A stretch of DNA of 64,000 bases from Pseudomonas sp. B28(2017). Its GTDB lineage: Bacteria > Pseudomonadota > Gammaproteobacteria > Pseudomonadales > Pseudomonadaceae. Below the pieces are notes generated by a model, which had not been told where the DNA came from, did no database searches, and saw nothing but the letters and a program-made list of their open reading frames with translations. The stretch lies in assembly GCF_002113025.1 (NCBI RefSeq), contig NZ_NEJH01000009.1, positions 62,001-126,000 on the forward strand. The letters run 5' to 3'. Below are positions 52,975 through 61,508 of the stretch, piece by piece. Numbering within the stretch: the first letter of the stretch is position 1; each line of letters begins with the position of its first letter. Position numbers and translations under genes: made by a program.

Positions 52975-53095
52975 GCTGTCCTTGTACCCCTTGATGTCGG
53001 TAGCCACCGTAAAACGCTTATGGTCAGCCATCTCTTTGCCGCGATCCCACGTCAGCGATTGCATCCGTTTCGGGTAATCAAGCGTCAGTTTAGCT
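52975..53095 (-). mobile_element. Internal fragment of an IS30-type transposase
   Basis: The minus frame encodes RIAKLTLDYPKRMQSLTWDR, then GKEMADHKRFTVATDIK. LTWDRGKEMAxHKxF is a conserved catalytic-core segment of IS30 transposases (second Asp). It is cut on both sides and joins the dispersed repeat on its left. Confidence 0.7.
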
Positions 53096-53217
53096 ATACG
53101 AAAGTGCGCTTTCGCGGCCTGATGAAAAGCGCCGCGCAACAGGCCACGCTATTTGCCCTGTCAAATCTGTGGATGATGCGAAAACGACTGGTGGTTGTGG
53201 GAGAGGTGCGCCTGTAA
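53089..53217 (+). mobile_element. C-terminal fragment of an IS5-type transposase
   Basis: The plus frame reads FSYTKVRFRGLMKSAAQQAT, then LFALSNLWMMRKRLVVVGEV to a stop at 53215-53217. KVRFRGLxKxxAQxxxLFALxNL is the conserved end of IS5-group transposases. The rest of the element is absent. Confidence 0.7.
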
Positions 53218-53544
53218 TGCGGGTAAAGCGCCTTGAAATGGCGTCGTTCAAGGGGGATACGATGAGTTAAGAACAGGGACGGTCTGATTTCTGACCAAGC
53301 CAGCGTTTTTTTAACCTCAACCAAGGAGGGCATCAAAAATCGCTGACCACTTCAGACCTTCCCTAGCGGTTACTGAAGTCGTATATAACCTGAATGCCAC
53401 GTTGCCCTCTTGCTGATCACGTCGCGCACACCTCTTGCCAATCATTCAGCCACACACCATCAGCACAAAAAACATCAAAAAAATGATTCTTCACGGAGCC
53501 CTGGGAAACACAGAAACAAGAACGCCGATTTTTTTGATGATGTT
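53218..53544. other. Gene-free stretch after IS debris
   Basis: About 330 bp with no convincing coding frame, hairpin terminator or repeat recognised. Confidence 0.35.
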
Positions 53545-54522
53545 TCAACTCTGCTTCCAGCGTTTGCGTGCATGCAGATACGCAGCGAGATCCCCATAGC
53601 CCAATTGGTCGGCAACTTCCGCGCGGTTTGTTCCCAGAAACTCAAGATGTTGCTCCAGTTCGGCTCTCACCAGATCAAGTAACCGACGAAAAGTCATACC
53701 TTGTTCTTCTAGCCGACGACGTAATGTACGCGGGCTCTGGTGCAGAGCCTCTGCCTGATTTTCCAGGCTGGGCACCACGCCACGCGCCAGGCTTTGCCGC
53801 ATGCCGGCCGCTACTTTGCCGGTCCAGCCGTTGAGCTGGAAATGTCGTGCGATCCGTCGGTCCAGCTCACTGCGCAACAACTCCGCCATCCCGTCGTGTC
53901 GCGTCAGCAAGGGCAACCGCAAGATGGCTGGGTCGTAATACAGGCAGTTTTGCGCGCACTCAAACGCGATGTTATCCCCGAACCACCGGGTGTATTCGGC
54001 GTGGTAGGTTGGTCGCGGATGGGCGAACTGAGCCCGCACCGGTTGGACTGGTTCGCCCGTGGCTTTGCGCAGTTGGGTCAAGGCCATCACGGAGTAATGC
54101 TCCACCACGTAGCGGGCCAGTTTGACGGGGGCGTCGATACGCAGCTCTACGCCCAGGCCATGGGTATCGCTAATCAACTTGATGCTGTCCATGTCGGAGG
54201 CCAGCCCTGCATAGTCGCTCCAGCACTGGATGGCTGCGTTGACGTCCGGGCAATACATGCAGATGTATGTCAGCTCGTGGCAGTCCTGCGGGGTGAACTC
54301 AGCGAAAAGGTGCAGGCCAATGGCGGGATCTTGTTGTGCCGCCGCCGTCCACAATTGCTCAAGCTCAAGCAGGCTGTAATCGCGCCGGTTACTGCGTGTC
54401 TGCTTATGCAGTACACGTTCCAGGACCTGTCCGAGCCGACCACGATGAAAGCGACGGGCTGGCTGGTTGGCCTCTTCGCGAGTGATTTTGTCCATTTCGC
54501 AAATGTTGTCCGGAAGGCTCAT
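53545..54522 (-). CDS. AraC-family regulator (OruR-like architecture)
   Basis: 325 residues. The N-terminal AraC-binding-like domain (about 20-210) contains LLELEQLWTAAAQQDPAIGL and HHxx-type aromatic segments. The C-terminal double HTH (about 235-325) has LENQAEALHQSPRTLRRRLE and EVADQLGYGDLAAYLHARKR. The last helix is short, ending RWKQS, compared with the usual RWTGxSPxxYR, so the C-terminus may be clipped. Only 51 bp separate it from the divergent sterol desaturase gene, which it presumably controls. Confidence 0.85.
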   Translation of the reverse strand: MSLPDNICEMDKITREEANQPARRFHRGRLGQVLERVLHKQTRSNRRDYSLLELEQLWTAAAQQDPAIGLHLFAEFTPQDCHELTYICMYCPDVNAAIQCWSDYAGLASDMDSIKLISDTHGLGVELRIDAPVKLARYVVEHYSVMALTQLRKATGEPVQPVRAQFAHPRPTYHAEYTRWFGDNIAFECAQNCLYYDPAILRLPLLTRHDGMAELLRSELDRRIARHFQLNGWTGKVAAGMRQSLARGVVPSLENQAEALHQSPRTLRRRLEEQGMTFRRLLDLVRAELEQHLEFLGTNRAEVADQLGYGDLAAYLHARKRWKQS

Positions 54523-54573
54523 GGTTTCTTATTACTCAGGTAATGCCCAAATCGGGCCTGACTCGAGATTGCC

Positions 54574-55428
54574 ATGAATACAATAATGCTCGCCAACAAT
54601 CCAATTCTGGTCGTCGCCGGGATTTTTCTGGGTTTCATCTTGCTGGAAATTGCGTGCGCCTGTTTCCGCCAACCCAAAGGCCAACGCCGCGATGTGCTGA
54701 TTGAGGTCATCGGTTCGTCGCTCCTGCTGGGTGTCACCTTTCCATTGGTGATGTTCTTCAGCAATTTGTTACTCGACGCGCTAGCCCCTCAATTTAAGAA
54801 CAGCCTGGCCAACCTTCACTGGGTGGCGGGCCTTGGGTTGTTTCTGGTGTTCGATGACTTGACCCAGTACTGGTGGCATCGCCTGACTCATCGGCTGCCG
54901 TTTCTCTATGCCCTGCATCGCGCCCACCATTCGGCGCCCTACATGAGCATTCGTATCGTGTACCGCAATAACAGCTTTTACTACCTGCTGATGCCGGGCA
55001 TCTGGCTGTCTGGAGCGCTCATCTACCTGGGGCTGGCACCGGTGTATTACGGTTACCTGATAGTCAAGATGACGGTGATTTTCGCCGCACACAGCAGTGT
55101 CGCCTGGGACGAGAAGCTCTACCGCATTCCGGCCTTGCGCCCGCTGATGTGGGTCCTCGAACGGACTATTTCGACCCCCGCCACCCATGCGGCCCATCAT
55201 GGTTTGAACGCCAATGACGGCGTGACTCACTACAAGGGGAACTTCGGCAACCTGCTGTTCTTCTGGGACGTGCTCTTCGGTACGGCCAAGATCACTCGGC
55301 GTCGCCCCTCAACCTATGGCATAGAGGATTTGCATCCGGTGAAGTGGCAGCAGGAGTTGTTCTGGCCACTGGTGCGTTCGCGAAAGCGCGCAGCACAAAA
55401 TGATCCCAAGCAAGAGGTGGTGCAATGA
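54574..55428 (+). CDS. Sterol desaturase/fatty acid hydroxylase family protein (second)
   Basis: 284 residues with several membrane helices and the di-iron histidine motifs HRLTH (about 105-109), HRAHH (about 118-122) and HAAHH (about 207-211). A lipid hydroxylase or desaturase by family. It overlaps the next gene, an FMN reductase, by four bases (ATGA), so the reductase may serve its electron needs (inference). Divergent from the AraC regulator. Confidence 0.88.
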   Translation: MNTIMLANNPILVVAGIFLGFILLEIACACFRQPKGQRRDVLIEVIGSSLLLGVTFPLVMFFSNLLLDALAPQFKNSLANLHWVAGLGLFLVFDDLTQYWWHRLTHRLPFLYALHRAHHSAPYMSIRIVYRNNSFYYLLMPGIWLSGALIYLGLAPVYYGYLIVKMTVIFAAHSSVAWDEKLYRIPALRPLMWVLERTISTPATHAAHHGLNANDGVTHYKGNFGNLLFFWDVLFGTAKITRRRPSTYGIEDLHPVKWQQELFWPLVRSRKRAAQNDPKQEVVQ

Positions 55429-56021
55429 GCCTGAATATCGTGTTGATCGCAGGATCCAGCCAACTCAAAAGTCAGTCTGCCAAGGTTGCGAATTATCTCG
55501 GTCAACGGTTACTTACCCTCAGACTGTGCAAGCAGATAGCAGTGCTCGATCTCGGGAGCGATCCCCTGCCCCTCTGGCCAAGCGAAGACTCAAGCGACGC
55601 CTGGGAAAAATATTCGGCCAATTTGATTCAGGCGGATGCACTGGTAGTGGTAGCTCCGGAATGGAACGGGATGGCCTGTCCCGCCATCAAGAACTTCTTC
55701 GTGTATGCAACCCATAAGGAGTTGGGACATAAGCCAGCCTTGCTGGTCGGGGTATCTGCAGGTGTTGGTGGCGCCTACCCGCTCTCGGAGCTTCGGGCAT
55801 CGAGCTATAAAAACTGTCGGATTTGCTACCTGCCAGAGCAGTTGATTGTTCGAAAGGTGGAACAGTTATTTAACCCGGGACCTGGCGCGAATCCAAAAGA
55901 AGACAGTATCCGGGCTCGTGCGGACTGGACGCTGGAAATACTGGCCGAGTACGCAACCGCAATGAAAAACATCCGATCGCGTATAGAGATCGACGCCGTG
56001 TCGTTCGCAAACGGTATGTAG
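55425..56021 (+). CDS. NADPH-dependent FMN reductase-like flavoprotein
   Basis: 198 residues with a flavodoxin-like fold: the N-terminal phosphate-binding loop IVLIAGSSQLKSQSAKVANY, the middle DALVVVAPEWNGMACPAIKN (PEYNG-type motif) and ALLVGVSAGVGGAYPLSELR. These enzymes reduce FMN or small acceptors with NAD(P)H. The unusually tight overlap with the hydroxylase gene suggests they act together. Confidence 0.85.
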   Translation: MSLNIVLIAGSSQLKSQSAKVANYLGQRLLTLRLCKQIAVLDLGSDPLPLWPSEDSSDAWEKYSANLIQADALVVVAPEWNGMACPAIKNFFVYATHKELGHKPALLVGVSAGVGGAYPLSELRASSYKNCRICYLPEQLIVRKVEQLFNPGPGANPKEDSIRARADWTLEILAEYATAMKNIRSRIEIDAVSFANGM

Positions 56022-56039
56022 TCGGGAGGCATTGATTCA

Positions 56040-56152
56040 CGACCTGATCCTCGTTGCGCCAGTAGAGCCCTCGTGTCGCCGCCATTCTGCTCGATCAGAG
56101 GCAAGAAACCGGTAAGGGCGCGCACCCTGACGTACAGATCAGCTCGATTCAT
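56040..56152 (-). pseudogene. N-terminal remnant of an AraC-type regulator
   Basis: From ATG 56150-56152 the minus frame encodes MNRADLYVRVRALTGFLPLI, then EQNGGDTRALLAQRG, typical of the start of OruR/GliR-type AraC proteins, after which similarity stops. The rest of the gene is missing. Confidence 0.5.
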
Positions 56153-56235
56153 GCTGTATCAAAATGCCGAGTGATTAGAACGGCTGCGTGCAATCGTGGC
56201 TGGAAATAATGAATACACATCAGAGGTAGTTTCAG

Positions 56236-56364
56236 ATGATAGGCAGCTATCAGGACATCCTTTTCATCGAACAGGCTCCACAGCCGAATGAAGGTGTAGC
56301 GAGCACCTATGCCCTGCTGGAGCGCAGTGCCAGGCAATACACCTTTGCCAACGAGGCGCTCTAA
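56236..56364 (+). CDS. Short unidentified frame
   Basis: 42 residues beginning MIGSYQDILFIEQAPQPNEG and ending ANEAL at TAA 56362-56364. It has protein-like composition but no recognised family, and lies among gene fragments, so it may itself be a remnant. Confidence 0.25.
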   Translation: MIGSYQDILFIEQAPQPNEGVASTYALLERSARQYTFANEAL

Positions 56365-56415
56365 GCGCCTTAGCTGCCTTTCTCGAAAGACAGCTTCACG
56401 CCCTGAGGAAGTCAG

Positions 56416-56588
56416 TCAACCTAAATCAAGGTTCTTGAGAAACGGTGAACCACGCGTCCTCAAGGCATTCAAATAGGTGGTTTCATCGTAGGGCGTCCTG
56501 GTCTGCCAGCACCGGTACAGAACCCGAATCCACTTAAACGCGAGTGCGCGTACAGCCGCCTGTTCGTTCAAGGCGTTGCGGCACTTAT
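56416..56588 (-). mobile_element. C-terminal fragment of an IS110-family transposase, copy 2
   Basis: Minus frame LNEQAAVRALAFKWIRVLYR, then CWQTRTPYDETTYLNALRTR and LKNLDLG to the stop at 56416-56418. It matches copy 1 at 17623-17838 in the opposite orientation, including bases past the stop. The fragment begins at the junction with the AraC piece at 56589. Confidence 0.75.
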
Positions 56589-56737
56589 TGCGCGAAATAC
56601 AACTGAGCGTGGTCACTGTCGCCAATGAAGTCGGCTACTCCAACTCCAGTCACTTCGCCCATGTATTTCGTAAACACACCGGTCCTTCCCCAAGCGACTA
56701 CCGGCGCCAGCGTCAGGACTCTGCTGGCCGCAGATAG
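56589..56737 (+). pseudogene. C-terminal remnant of an AraC-family regulator
   Basis: The plus frame reads REIQLSVVTVANEVGYSNSS, then HFAHVFRKHTGPSPSDYRRQ to TAG 56735-56737, the second AraC HTH and its ending. Everything before is replaced by IS110 sequence. The end overlaps the last 25 bases of the convergent oxygenase gene. Confidence 0.7.
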
Positions 56738-57618
56738 GGTTCGATAAAGCCGCAGCCAAGGATCTCGTTCAGGCGTTGCGCATCGTTCATTCGGCGAAAC
56801 AGTCCAATAGTCTTCCACGGCGCGTGACCATCGACATTGGGCGCTCCCAATCCGGCCAACAGGTCGGCGATCAGTATTGATCGGGTCTCAAAAGAGATGC
56901 GTGTCAGCCCGGTGCTATTGCCGACGCCGGCATGGGCATGAGCCCCGGAAAAGGCGATCAGGCTCCCCGGAGCGATATCGACGGCAATCCCCTCCTGCGG
57001 GTCGATCGCTTCCAGCAGATGCGGAATGGCTTCGTCGGCATCCACGGCATTGCGGCCGTCTCGATGGGATCGCTGCAAAATGGCGCGCATATCGAAATCT
57101 GCGCTCGAATTACCCAGCGGTCGCTGCCAGAGGCCTGGATACAAGGCGACGGTACGCCCTGCCGCGATGGGATAGATGGGCGCCCACCAGTTGGTTTGTG
57201 CATAGATATTCGACCCCCAGGTATCGCGGTGAAACGCGATGGTGGCCGTCGTGCGTGCACGCGGCGTCGACTGCCCTGGCTCGCAATGCGGCTGAAAACG
57301 CAAATGCAGGCGATCGCACGCCAGGGTATCGGGGGCGATGCCAAGGCTTCGCATGACGTCCTGCCAGCGTTGCTGGACCTCAGCCGAGCCTGCGAAGTCG
57401 TTCTGAATTTTCGCAAAGCGCTCAGTCTGCTCAGGGTGGCTCAAATGACGATGGATCAGTTGCGGCGACCAGGGGTGCAGCGCGTCTTCGAGGAAAGCAC
57501 GCGTATATTCCACCAGCGCCGTCATGGGCTGCAGGTCAGTGAAGCGAATAATCTCGCCAGCATAGATCCGGTTATGCAATTGGCGAGCGGTGCTCGGTAT
57601 GGCAAGCGAGCTGTACAT
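56713..57618 (-). CDS. Putative Fe(II)/2-oxoglutarate-type oxygenase
   Basis: 301 residues. The putative metal triad is HRD in ATIAFHRDTWGSNIYAQTNW (H-x-D) and a distal His in FSGAHAHAGVGNSTGLTRIS, followed by an Arg that could bind 2-oxoglutarate. NWWAPIYPIAAGRTVALYPG lies between, as in phytanoyl-CoA-dioxygenase-like proteins. The fold is assigned from this spacing only. The 3-prime end overlaps the AraC remnant, suggesting an originally adjacent regulator. Confidence 0.6.
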   Translation of the reverse strand: MYSSLAIPSTARQLHNRIYAGEIIRFTDLQPMTALVEYTRAFLEDALHPWSPQLIHRHLSHPEQTERFAKIQNDFAGSAEVQQRWQDVMRSLGIAPDTLACDRLHLRFQPHCEPGQSTPRARTTATIAFHRDTWGSNIYAQTNWWAPIYPIAAGRTVALYPGLWQRPLGNSSADFDMRAILQRSHRDGRNAVDADEAIPHLLEAIDPQEGIAVDIAPGSLIAFSGAHAHAGVGNSTGLTRISFETRSILIADLLAGLGAPNVDGHAPWKTIGLFRRMNDAQRLNEILGCGFIEPYLRPAES

Positions 57619-57785
57619 GACTGGAAGTCCCCTGAAGGTGCGCCCCTGACTTTAGATCCACGCCGATTGTGGCGAAAGTGGCAGGTGGGGCGAAAAAGCG
57701 CGGATCAGGCCCTGGGGACGTGAGCAACAGGCGACCTTCAAGCCATGAATGGGGCGCTTATGGCAGTTCTTAACAGGCAGTTAAC

Positions 57786-57971
57786 GGCCGATTCTGTTGA
57801 AAAAGTCGGTCTTCCAAAACTGCCTGATCATTGACCGGTGAAAACGCCTTTTTTTCACGCTGCTACCTGAGGTCTGCGTCTGGAAACCTCTGCCGAAAGT
57901 AAAGATTTCAATCTCGGACTCGTACTTTTCGGCTGCGAAAACCATGGCCGACTTTTTCAACAGAATCGGCC
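57786..57971. mobile_element. Miniature inverted-repeat element, family A copy 3 (inverted)
   Basis: 186 bp with perfect terminal repeats (GGCCGATTCTGTTGAAAAAG and its complement). The interior runs in the opposite direction to copies 1 and 2 and is more diverged in the segment after the left repeat. Confidence 0.8.
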
Positions 57972-58251
57972 AAAGACAGCCGTTCGGAGCGTCTATAAGT
58001 TTAGGTGCTATCCAGTTAGCCTCGCTCGCTGTTTCGCCCCCCCTAACAGGTGTTGGCGCCGACGCCAGATTGACCTTGGTGCCGGAATCCGTTGACCCAG
58101 CCTACTACGCACAAAACGAGGGTCAGCGCGGCTTTCGATGGTTCAACCAGGGTCAGGCAGAATCGGCCGCCCGGGTCAAAATTTCGTCGGTGCCTACAAC
58201 CACGCCCAACAACGCCCTGTCGCGGCAGCGTAGGGCCTGGACCTGGTCGCG
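57972..58251. other. Gene-free stretch after the miniature element
   Basis: 280 bp. A plus frame runs through it (for example ARLTLVPESVDPAYYAQNEG) but has no start signal, and no family is recognised. It may be a remnant. Confidence 0.3.
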
Positions 58252-59139
58252 CTACAGTTCTGCCGCGAAGGTCTTGGCTTTCTTCGGCGTGACACCGTAC
58301 CGTTGCTTGTAGACCTTGATGAAGTGGGAGGTATTTTCATATCCCACCTCCGCAGCCGCGTCGGTGACGGAATAATTTTTAGCCGTCAACAGCTGATGCG
58401 CGATGTCGACTTTTTTTTCGATGATCCAGCGGTTCGGGGTGGTGTTGTAGCTGCGCCTGAAGTCGCGGATAAAGGTCGACACGCTGCGTCCCGTCAGCAG
58501 GGCATAGTCTTCAATCTTCAGCTTGTGCGAATAGTACTGCTCCATGAAGTCGGTGATAAGGCGGCGTTTGCGACTGCCGCCGCAGGACAGCTCGCGCAGG
58601 AAACGGAAGGACTTGTCCTGGATGGCGATCAGGTGCAGTAGTTCGAGCAGTTTCAATTCCAGCAGCGCGTCGGAGCCCTCCGCACCCTTGTAGACATAAT
58701 TCAGCGAATCGATGTAGCGCTGAATCTGTTCGTTAGCGTGCAGGGTATAAGTGCCGTGCACGTCTTTCTGCAGGCCGTCCGTGTGCGAATTGCCTGTACC
58801 GGCCACGCGCGACAGGTATTTGGCGATCAGCTTATCGTCGAAAAACAACAGCACCGCCTCGAAGATATCGCCGCCAGTGACGTAGTCCGAAACCGTATAA
58901 ACGCCTTTGGAGAGGAAAATCAAATGATTCTCGTCGACTACATTGGCCATGGCGTCATAGTCGCGAATAATCTGCTTGCCCTGCTTGATGTAGACGATTA
59001 ACGGCGTGGCGATATAGATCGCCTTGTTTTCCAGGTTCGTTTCAAGCGTTTTATGGAGGATGGACGAGCTACCGTCAGCGAGGATAGGCTTTACGTTGCG
59101 CATCGAGTAAAGCGCCGCCGGTACTACTTCGAGTGTCAT
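58252..59139 (-). CDS. AraC-family regulator (ExsA-like layout)
   Basis: 295 residues. N-terminal cupin-like sensing domain (about 15-165; IVYIKQGKQIIRDYDAMANV, HLIFLSKGVYTVSDYVTG) and a C-terminal double HTH (about 190-295; IEDYALLTGRSVSTFIRDFR and VTDAAAEVGYENTSHFIKVY, then KQRYGVTPKKAK). It resembles ExsA-type and other small-ligand AraC members. It lies downstream of the quinol-monooxygenase-like gene on the same strand, which may be its target. GC content is below the core average. Confidence 0.85.
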   Translation of the reverse strand: MTLEVVPAALYSMRNVKPILADGSSSILHKTLETNLENKAIYIATPLIVYIKQGKQIIRDYDAMANVVDENHLIFLSKGVYTVSDYVTGGDIFEAVLLFFDDKLIAKYLSRVAGTGNSHTDGLQKDVHGTYTLHANEQIQRYIDSLNYVYKGAEGSDALLELKLLELLHLIAIQDKSFRFLRELSCGGSRKRRLITDFMEQYYSHKLKIEDYALLTGRSVSTFIRDFRRSYNTTPNRWIIEKKVDIAHQLLTAKNYSVTDAAAEVGYENTSHFIKVYKQRYGVTPKKAKTFAAEL

Positions 59140-59359
59140 TGTTATGGCTTCTCAACAAATTGGCCGCCCCATTTGGACAACACGGTATCCAGCAGCGCGG
59201 CACGCTGCCGCCCAAGCGTGTAGGACGTTCTGGACGGAAGAGGATCCAGGAAAATAGCAGAAAATACGTAACAGCAAGTAGCGCGTGTCTGCCCGAGATG
59301 GCGCCGGATGGCGCGACCGGACTCGGCGCACCACGCGCCTTGCCGCTGACGTTACGGCA

Positions 59360-59647
59360 TCAAACTTCGCTGAAGTAGCCGCTGACCGGCGCACTGCTCA
59401 GATGCTCGACGATAACCTTCCACTGACCGCTCGAGATCATCTGGTCGACGTGGGTGCCGTGCATTTCACGCGAATCCCAGGCTTCCACCAGCGTGAACGC
59501 GAGCGGATCTTCCAAATGGTTGAGGATCTTGACCGTTTGGCAACCGTCCACCTTCGGTAGATTGATCTTCACGTCGTTCATGATGTCCTTGAACGATTGC
59601 AGTTTTTCTTCTTTTACATTAAAGCTGATGATGAGACTGACAGACAT
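59360..59647 (-). CDS. ABM-family monooxygenase-like protein
   Basis: 95 residues from ATG 59647. A ferredoxin-like fold of the antibiotic biosynthesis monooxygenase family: SVSLIISFNVKEEKLQSFKD, then LPKVDGCQTVKILNHLEDPL and FTLVEAWDSREMHGTHVDQM, with the conserved E-x-W and H residues. Relatives are small quinol monooxygenases or heme-independent oxygenases. It ends just short of the divergent-free gap to the AraC gene on the same strand. Confidence 0.8.
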   Translation of the reverse strand: MSVSLIISFNVKEEKLQSFKDIMNDVKINLPKVDGCQTVKILNHLEDPLAFTLVEAWDSREMHGTHVDQMISSGQWKVIVEHLSSAPVSGYFSEV

Positions 59648-59683
59648 ATTACTTCTCCAGTTGGGTTTGACTACAAAAAACAT

Positions 59684-60366
59684 CGTCGATTACAGGAACC
59701 GTAGATTGACCAGGTGGCGCAAACAAAATGCGCAGGATACGAAAAGAATGTTCAGACTTTCACTTACCGTTCCGTTCCCGTATCTAACATGGCCAGGCCG
59801 ACCACCGGAACCACTAAGCTATTGATCCATTGCTTGGCCCGGATTGCATCAATAAAATCTTTTCCATCAACATGACGCGCAGTGCTGCGTCGAAAACCAT
59901 CTTTCGTTAGAGATCATTGCGTAAAGTTCTTTTTTGTGTCGATTCGACATGACGCAAAGAATGCGCTATGGAAGCAACTACTATATATATAGTTAAAAAA
60001 TGAAAATGATTGAAAATTATTAAAAATGCACGATTCCAGTCACTCTTGCGTTTTTATTGCGCGACGGCCGATGGCATGTGCCGCCTGCGGGAACGGGGAG
60101 TCAGGCGTGGTTCAAAAACGGCCTGTCTTGGGTAACGCGGGTGAGCGGAATACTTCCACCGAAGCAATGGAATTTTAATGATCTGGGAGTCGAGGTGGGG
60201 AGGCCGGCTAGATGATTCTCAGATTTATTTTAGTCACTCTAAACGTCCGCTCCTGGCCGCTCTCTGCCGGTCATGTTTACAAAGCCTGCTGGTTAAATCC
60301 GATGCAATCGGTGGTCAAGTGCAGTGCAATTTCGCGCCTGACGACCAAACCAGTACTGCCCACGCA
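59684..60366. other. Gene-free 680-bp stretch
   Basis: An AT-rich tract (59985-60030) lies upstream of the ABM gene and may be part of its promoter. No convincing protein frame is seen; plus-strand frames near 60178-60420 lack family features. Confidence 0.35.
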
Positions 60367-60369
60367 AAA

Positions 60370-60412
60370 AACCCTTCCTGCGCGTCAACACAGGAAGGTT
60401 TTTTTGTTTGCG
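60370..60412 (-). terminator. Intrinsic terminator of the EGKCG/EF-hand gene
   Basis: Arms CCTTCCTG and CAGGAAGG with a 9-base loop; T runs occur on both strands (AAAAAACCC on the left, TTTTTTT on the right), so it can work in both directions. It lies directly after the stop of the minus-strand gene. Confidence 0.8.
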
Positions 60413-60417
60413 GCTGA

Positions 60418-60879
60418 TCAGTCTTTGGCCTGGCTCAACTTGGTGTACAGCTCGGTCGGTACTTTCTTGCCGTTGGAGATGAACTGGTTGGTGCGGTACT
60501 TGTACGTCTCACCCTCGGACAGGAAGCCGTCGCCGTTGGTGTCTATCGCCTTGAATTCCTCAGTGCCATTGGGCGCCACCGCCAGCAGTTCCTTGAGCGA
60601 CACGCGGCCGTCATGATCGGCGTCGGTGCGTGCAAAGGACGCATCGCCGCACTTGCCTTCACCGCACTTGCCCTCGGCCTGGTTTTTTTGCGCGCTGGCT
60701 TCGCTGGCACCGCACTTGCCTTCGCCACATTTGCCTTCGCTGGTCTTTTCCGCAGAGGCCAGTTGATAGCCTTGAGGCAAGGCTTCGGCGGAAAACGCGG
60801 TTGAAGCGAAGTTGATACCGCCGACCAGTGCAACAGCGAGCAGGCCAATACGGGTTTTGTTCGACTGGATACGAGACAT
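60418..60879 (-). CDS. EGKCG-repeat (HvfA/bufferin-like) EF-hand exported protein
   Basis: 153 residues from ATG 60879, preceded by GGAG. A signal peptide (about 1-30, ending TAFSA) leads to four EGKCG motifs at 48-52, 53-57, 69-73 and 74-78. EGKCG cysteines are the known modification sites of HvfA-type RiPP metallophores (bufferins), turned into oxazolone/thioamide copper ligands by DUF692 enzymes. Two EF-hands follow: DADHDGRVSLKE at 86-97 and DTNGDGFLSEGE at 113-124. No DUF692 or DUF2063 partner gene lies in the window, so modification is unproven. Likely a periplasmic metal-handling protein. Confidence 0.75.
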   Translation of the reverse strand: MSRIQSNKTRIGLLAVALVGGINFASTAFSAEALPQGYQLASAEKTSEGKCGEGKCGASEASAQKNQAEGKCGEGKCGDASFARTDADHDGRVSLKELLAVAPNGTEEFKAIDTNGDGFLSEGETYKYRTNQFISNGKKVPTELYTKLSQAKD

Positions 60880-61142
60880 GTTGATACTCCGGATCAATGG
60901 CGTGGCTGGACCACTATTGGTCGTACCACAAGGGTTAATGAAGCTGTGTGCGATCTGCGTTGGGCATCTCGCTTTGGCAGGTCTATTTGGCCCCCGTGGT
61001 GTATCCCGGCTGTATCGGTGAAGAGTGGGTTTTGTATGGCCGTATGAAGATGTCGTGCCTTGATACACGGTGATACAAGAAACCTCTCAAGCTTCTATCC
61101 TTCGTTGACGAAGTAGACCTTACAACTCAAGGAGCTTAAGAG

Positions 61143-61508
61143 ATGAGCGGTAAGCACGTGGCAGCAGGTTTCAGCTTGCTCTTCGCACTCAATGGGGTAT
61201 GCCTGGCGGCGGGCACCATTGCCTTTCAGGGCAGTATTGTCGAACCGGGATGCACGTCCCGCGTGGGCACGGATGCCACATTGGCGCTCTATGGGTGCCC
61301 TGCACACAGTCGCGAAATGAGCATTGAGGCAAGGGTCATCCAGCCGACCGTGAGCGTCCGCGCTGTCGGTCAGACAAGCGTCAAGGTCAAACTGCTCGCT
61401 GACAGTGGGCGGGAAAGTCGTTATTTCGATCAGCAGTATGTGTTGGTGGGCGATGCAGGTTCGCCGGTCCGCTCCGGAAACTACCTGATTACCCTTGGCA
61501 TGCCCTGA
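61143..61508 (+). CDS. Fimbrial-type secreted protein
   Basis: 121 residues with a signal peptide (about 1-23, ending CLAA). The mature start GTIAFQGSIVEPGCTSRVGT is the donor-strand and first-cysteine region of type 1 pilin subunits, paired with a second Cys in LYGCPAHSRE. The C-terminus lacks the usual beta-zipper Tyr. No chaperone or usher genes are near. It may be a stand-alone pilin-like protein. It has GGAG seven bases before the ATG region. Confidence 0.65.
   Translation: MSGKHVAAGFSLLFALNGVCLAAGTIAFQGSIVEPGCTSRVGTDATLALYGCPAHSREMSIEARVIQPTVSVRAVGQTSVKVKLLADSGRESRYFDQQYVLVGDAGSPVRSGNYLITLGMP

Noticed and set aside
17623..56588. Composite transposon or genomic island bounded by IS110 copies
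   Set aside because: Both copies are truncated 3-prime fragments, and the interval contains ordinary core operons, so it is not a mobile unit.
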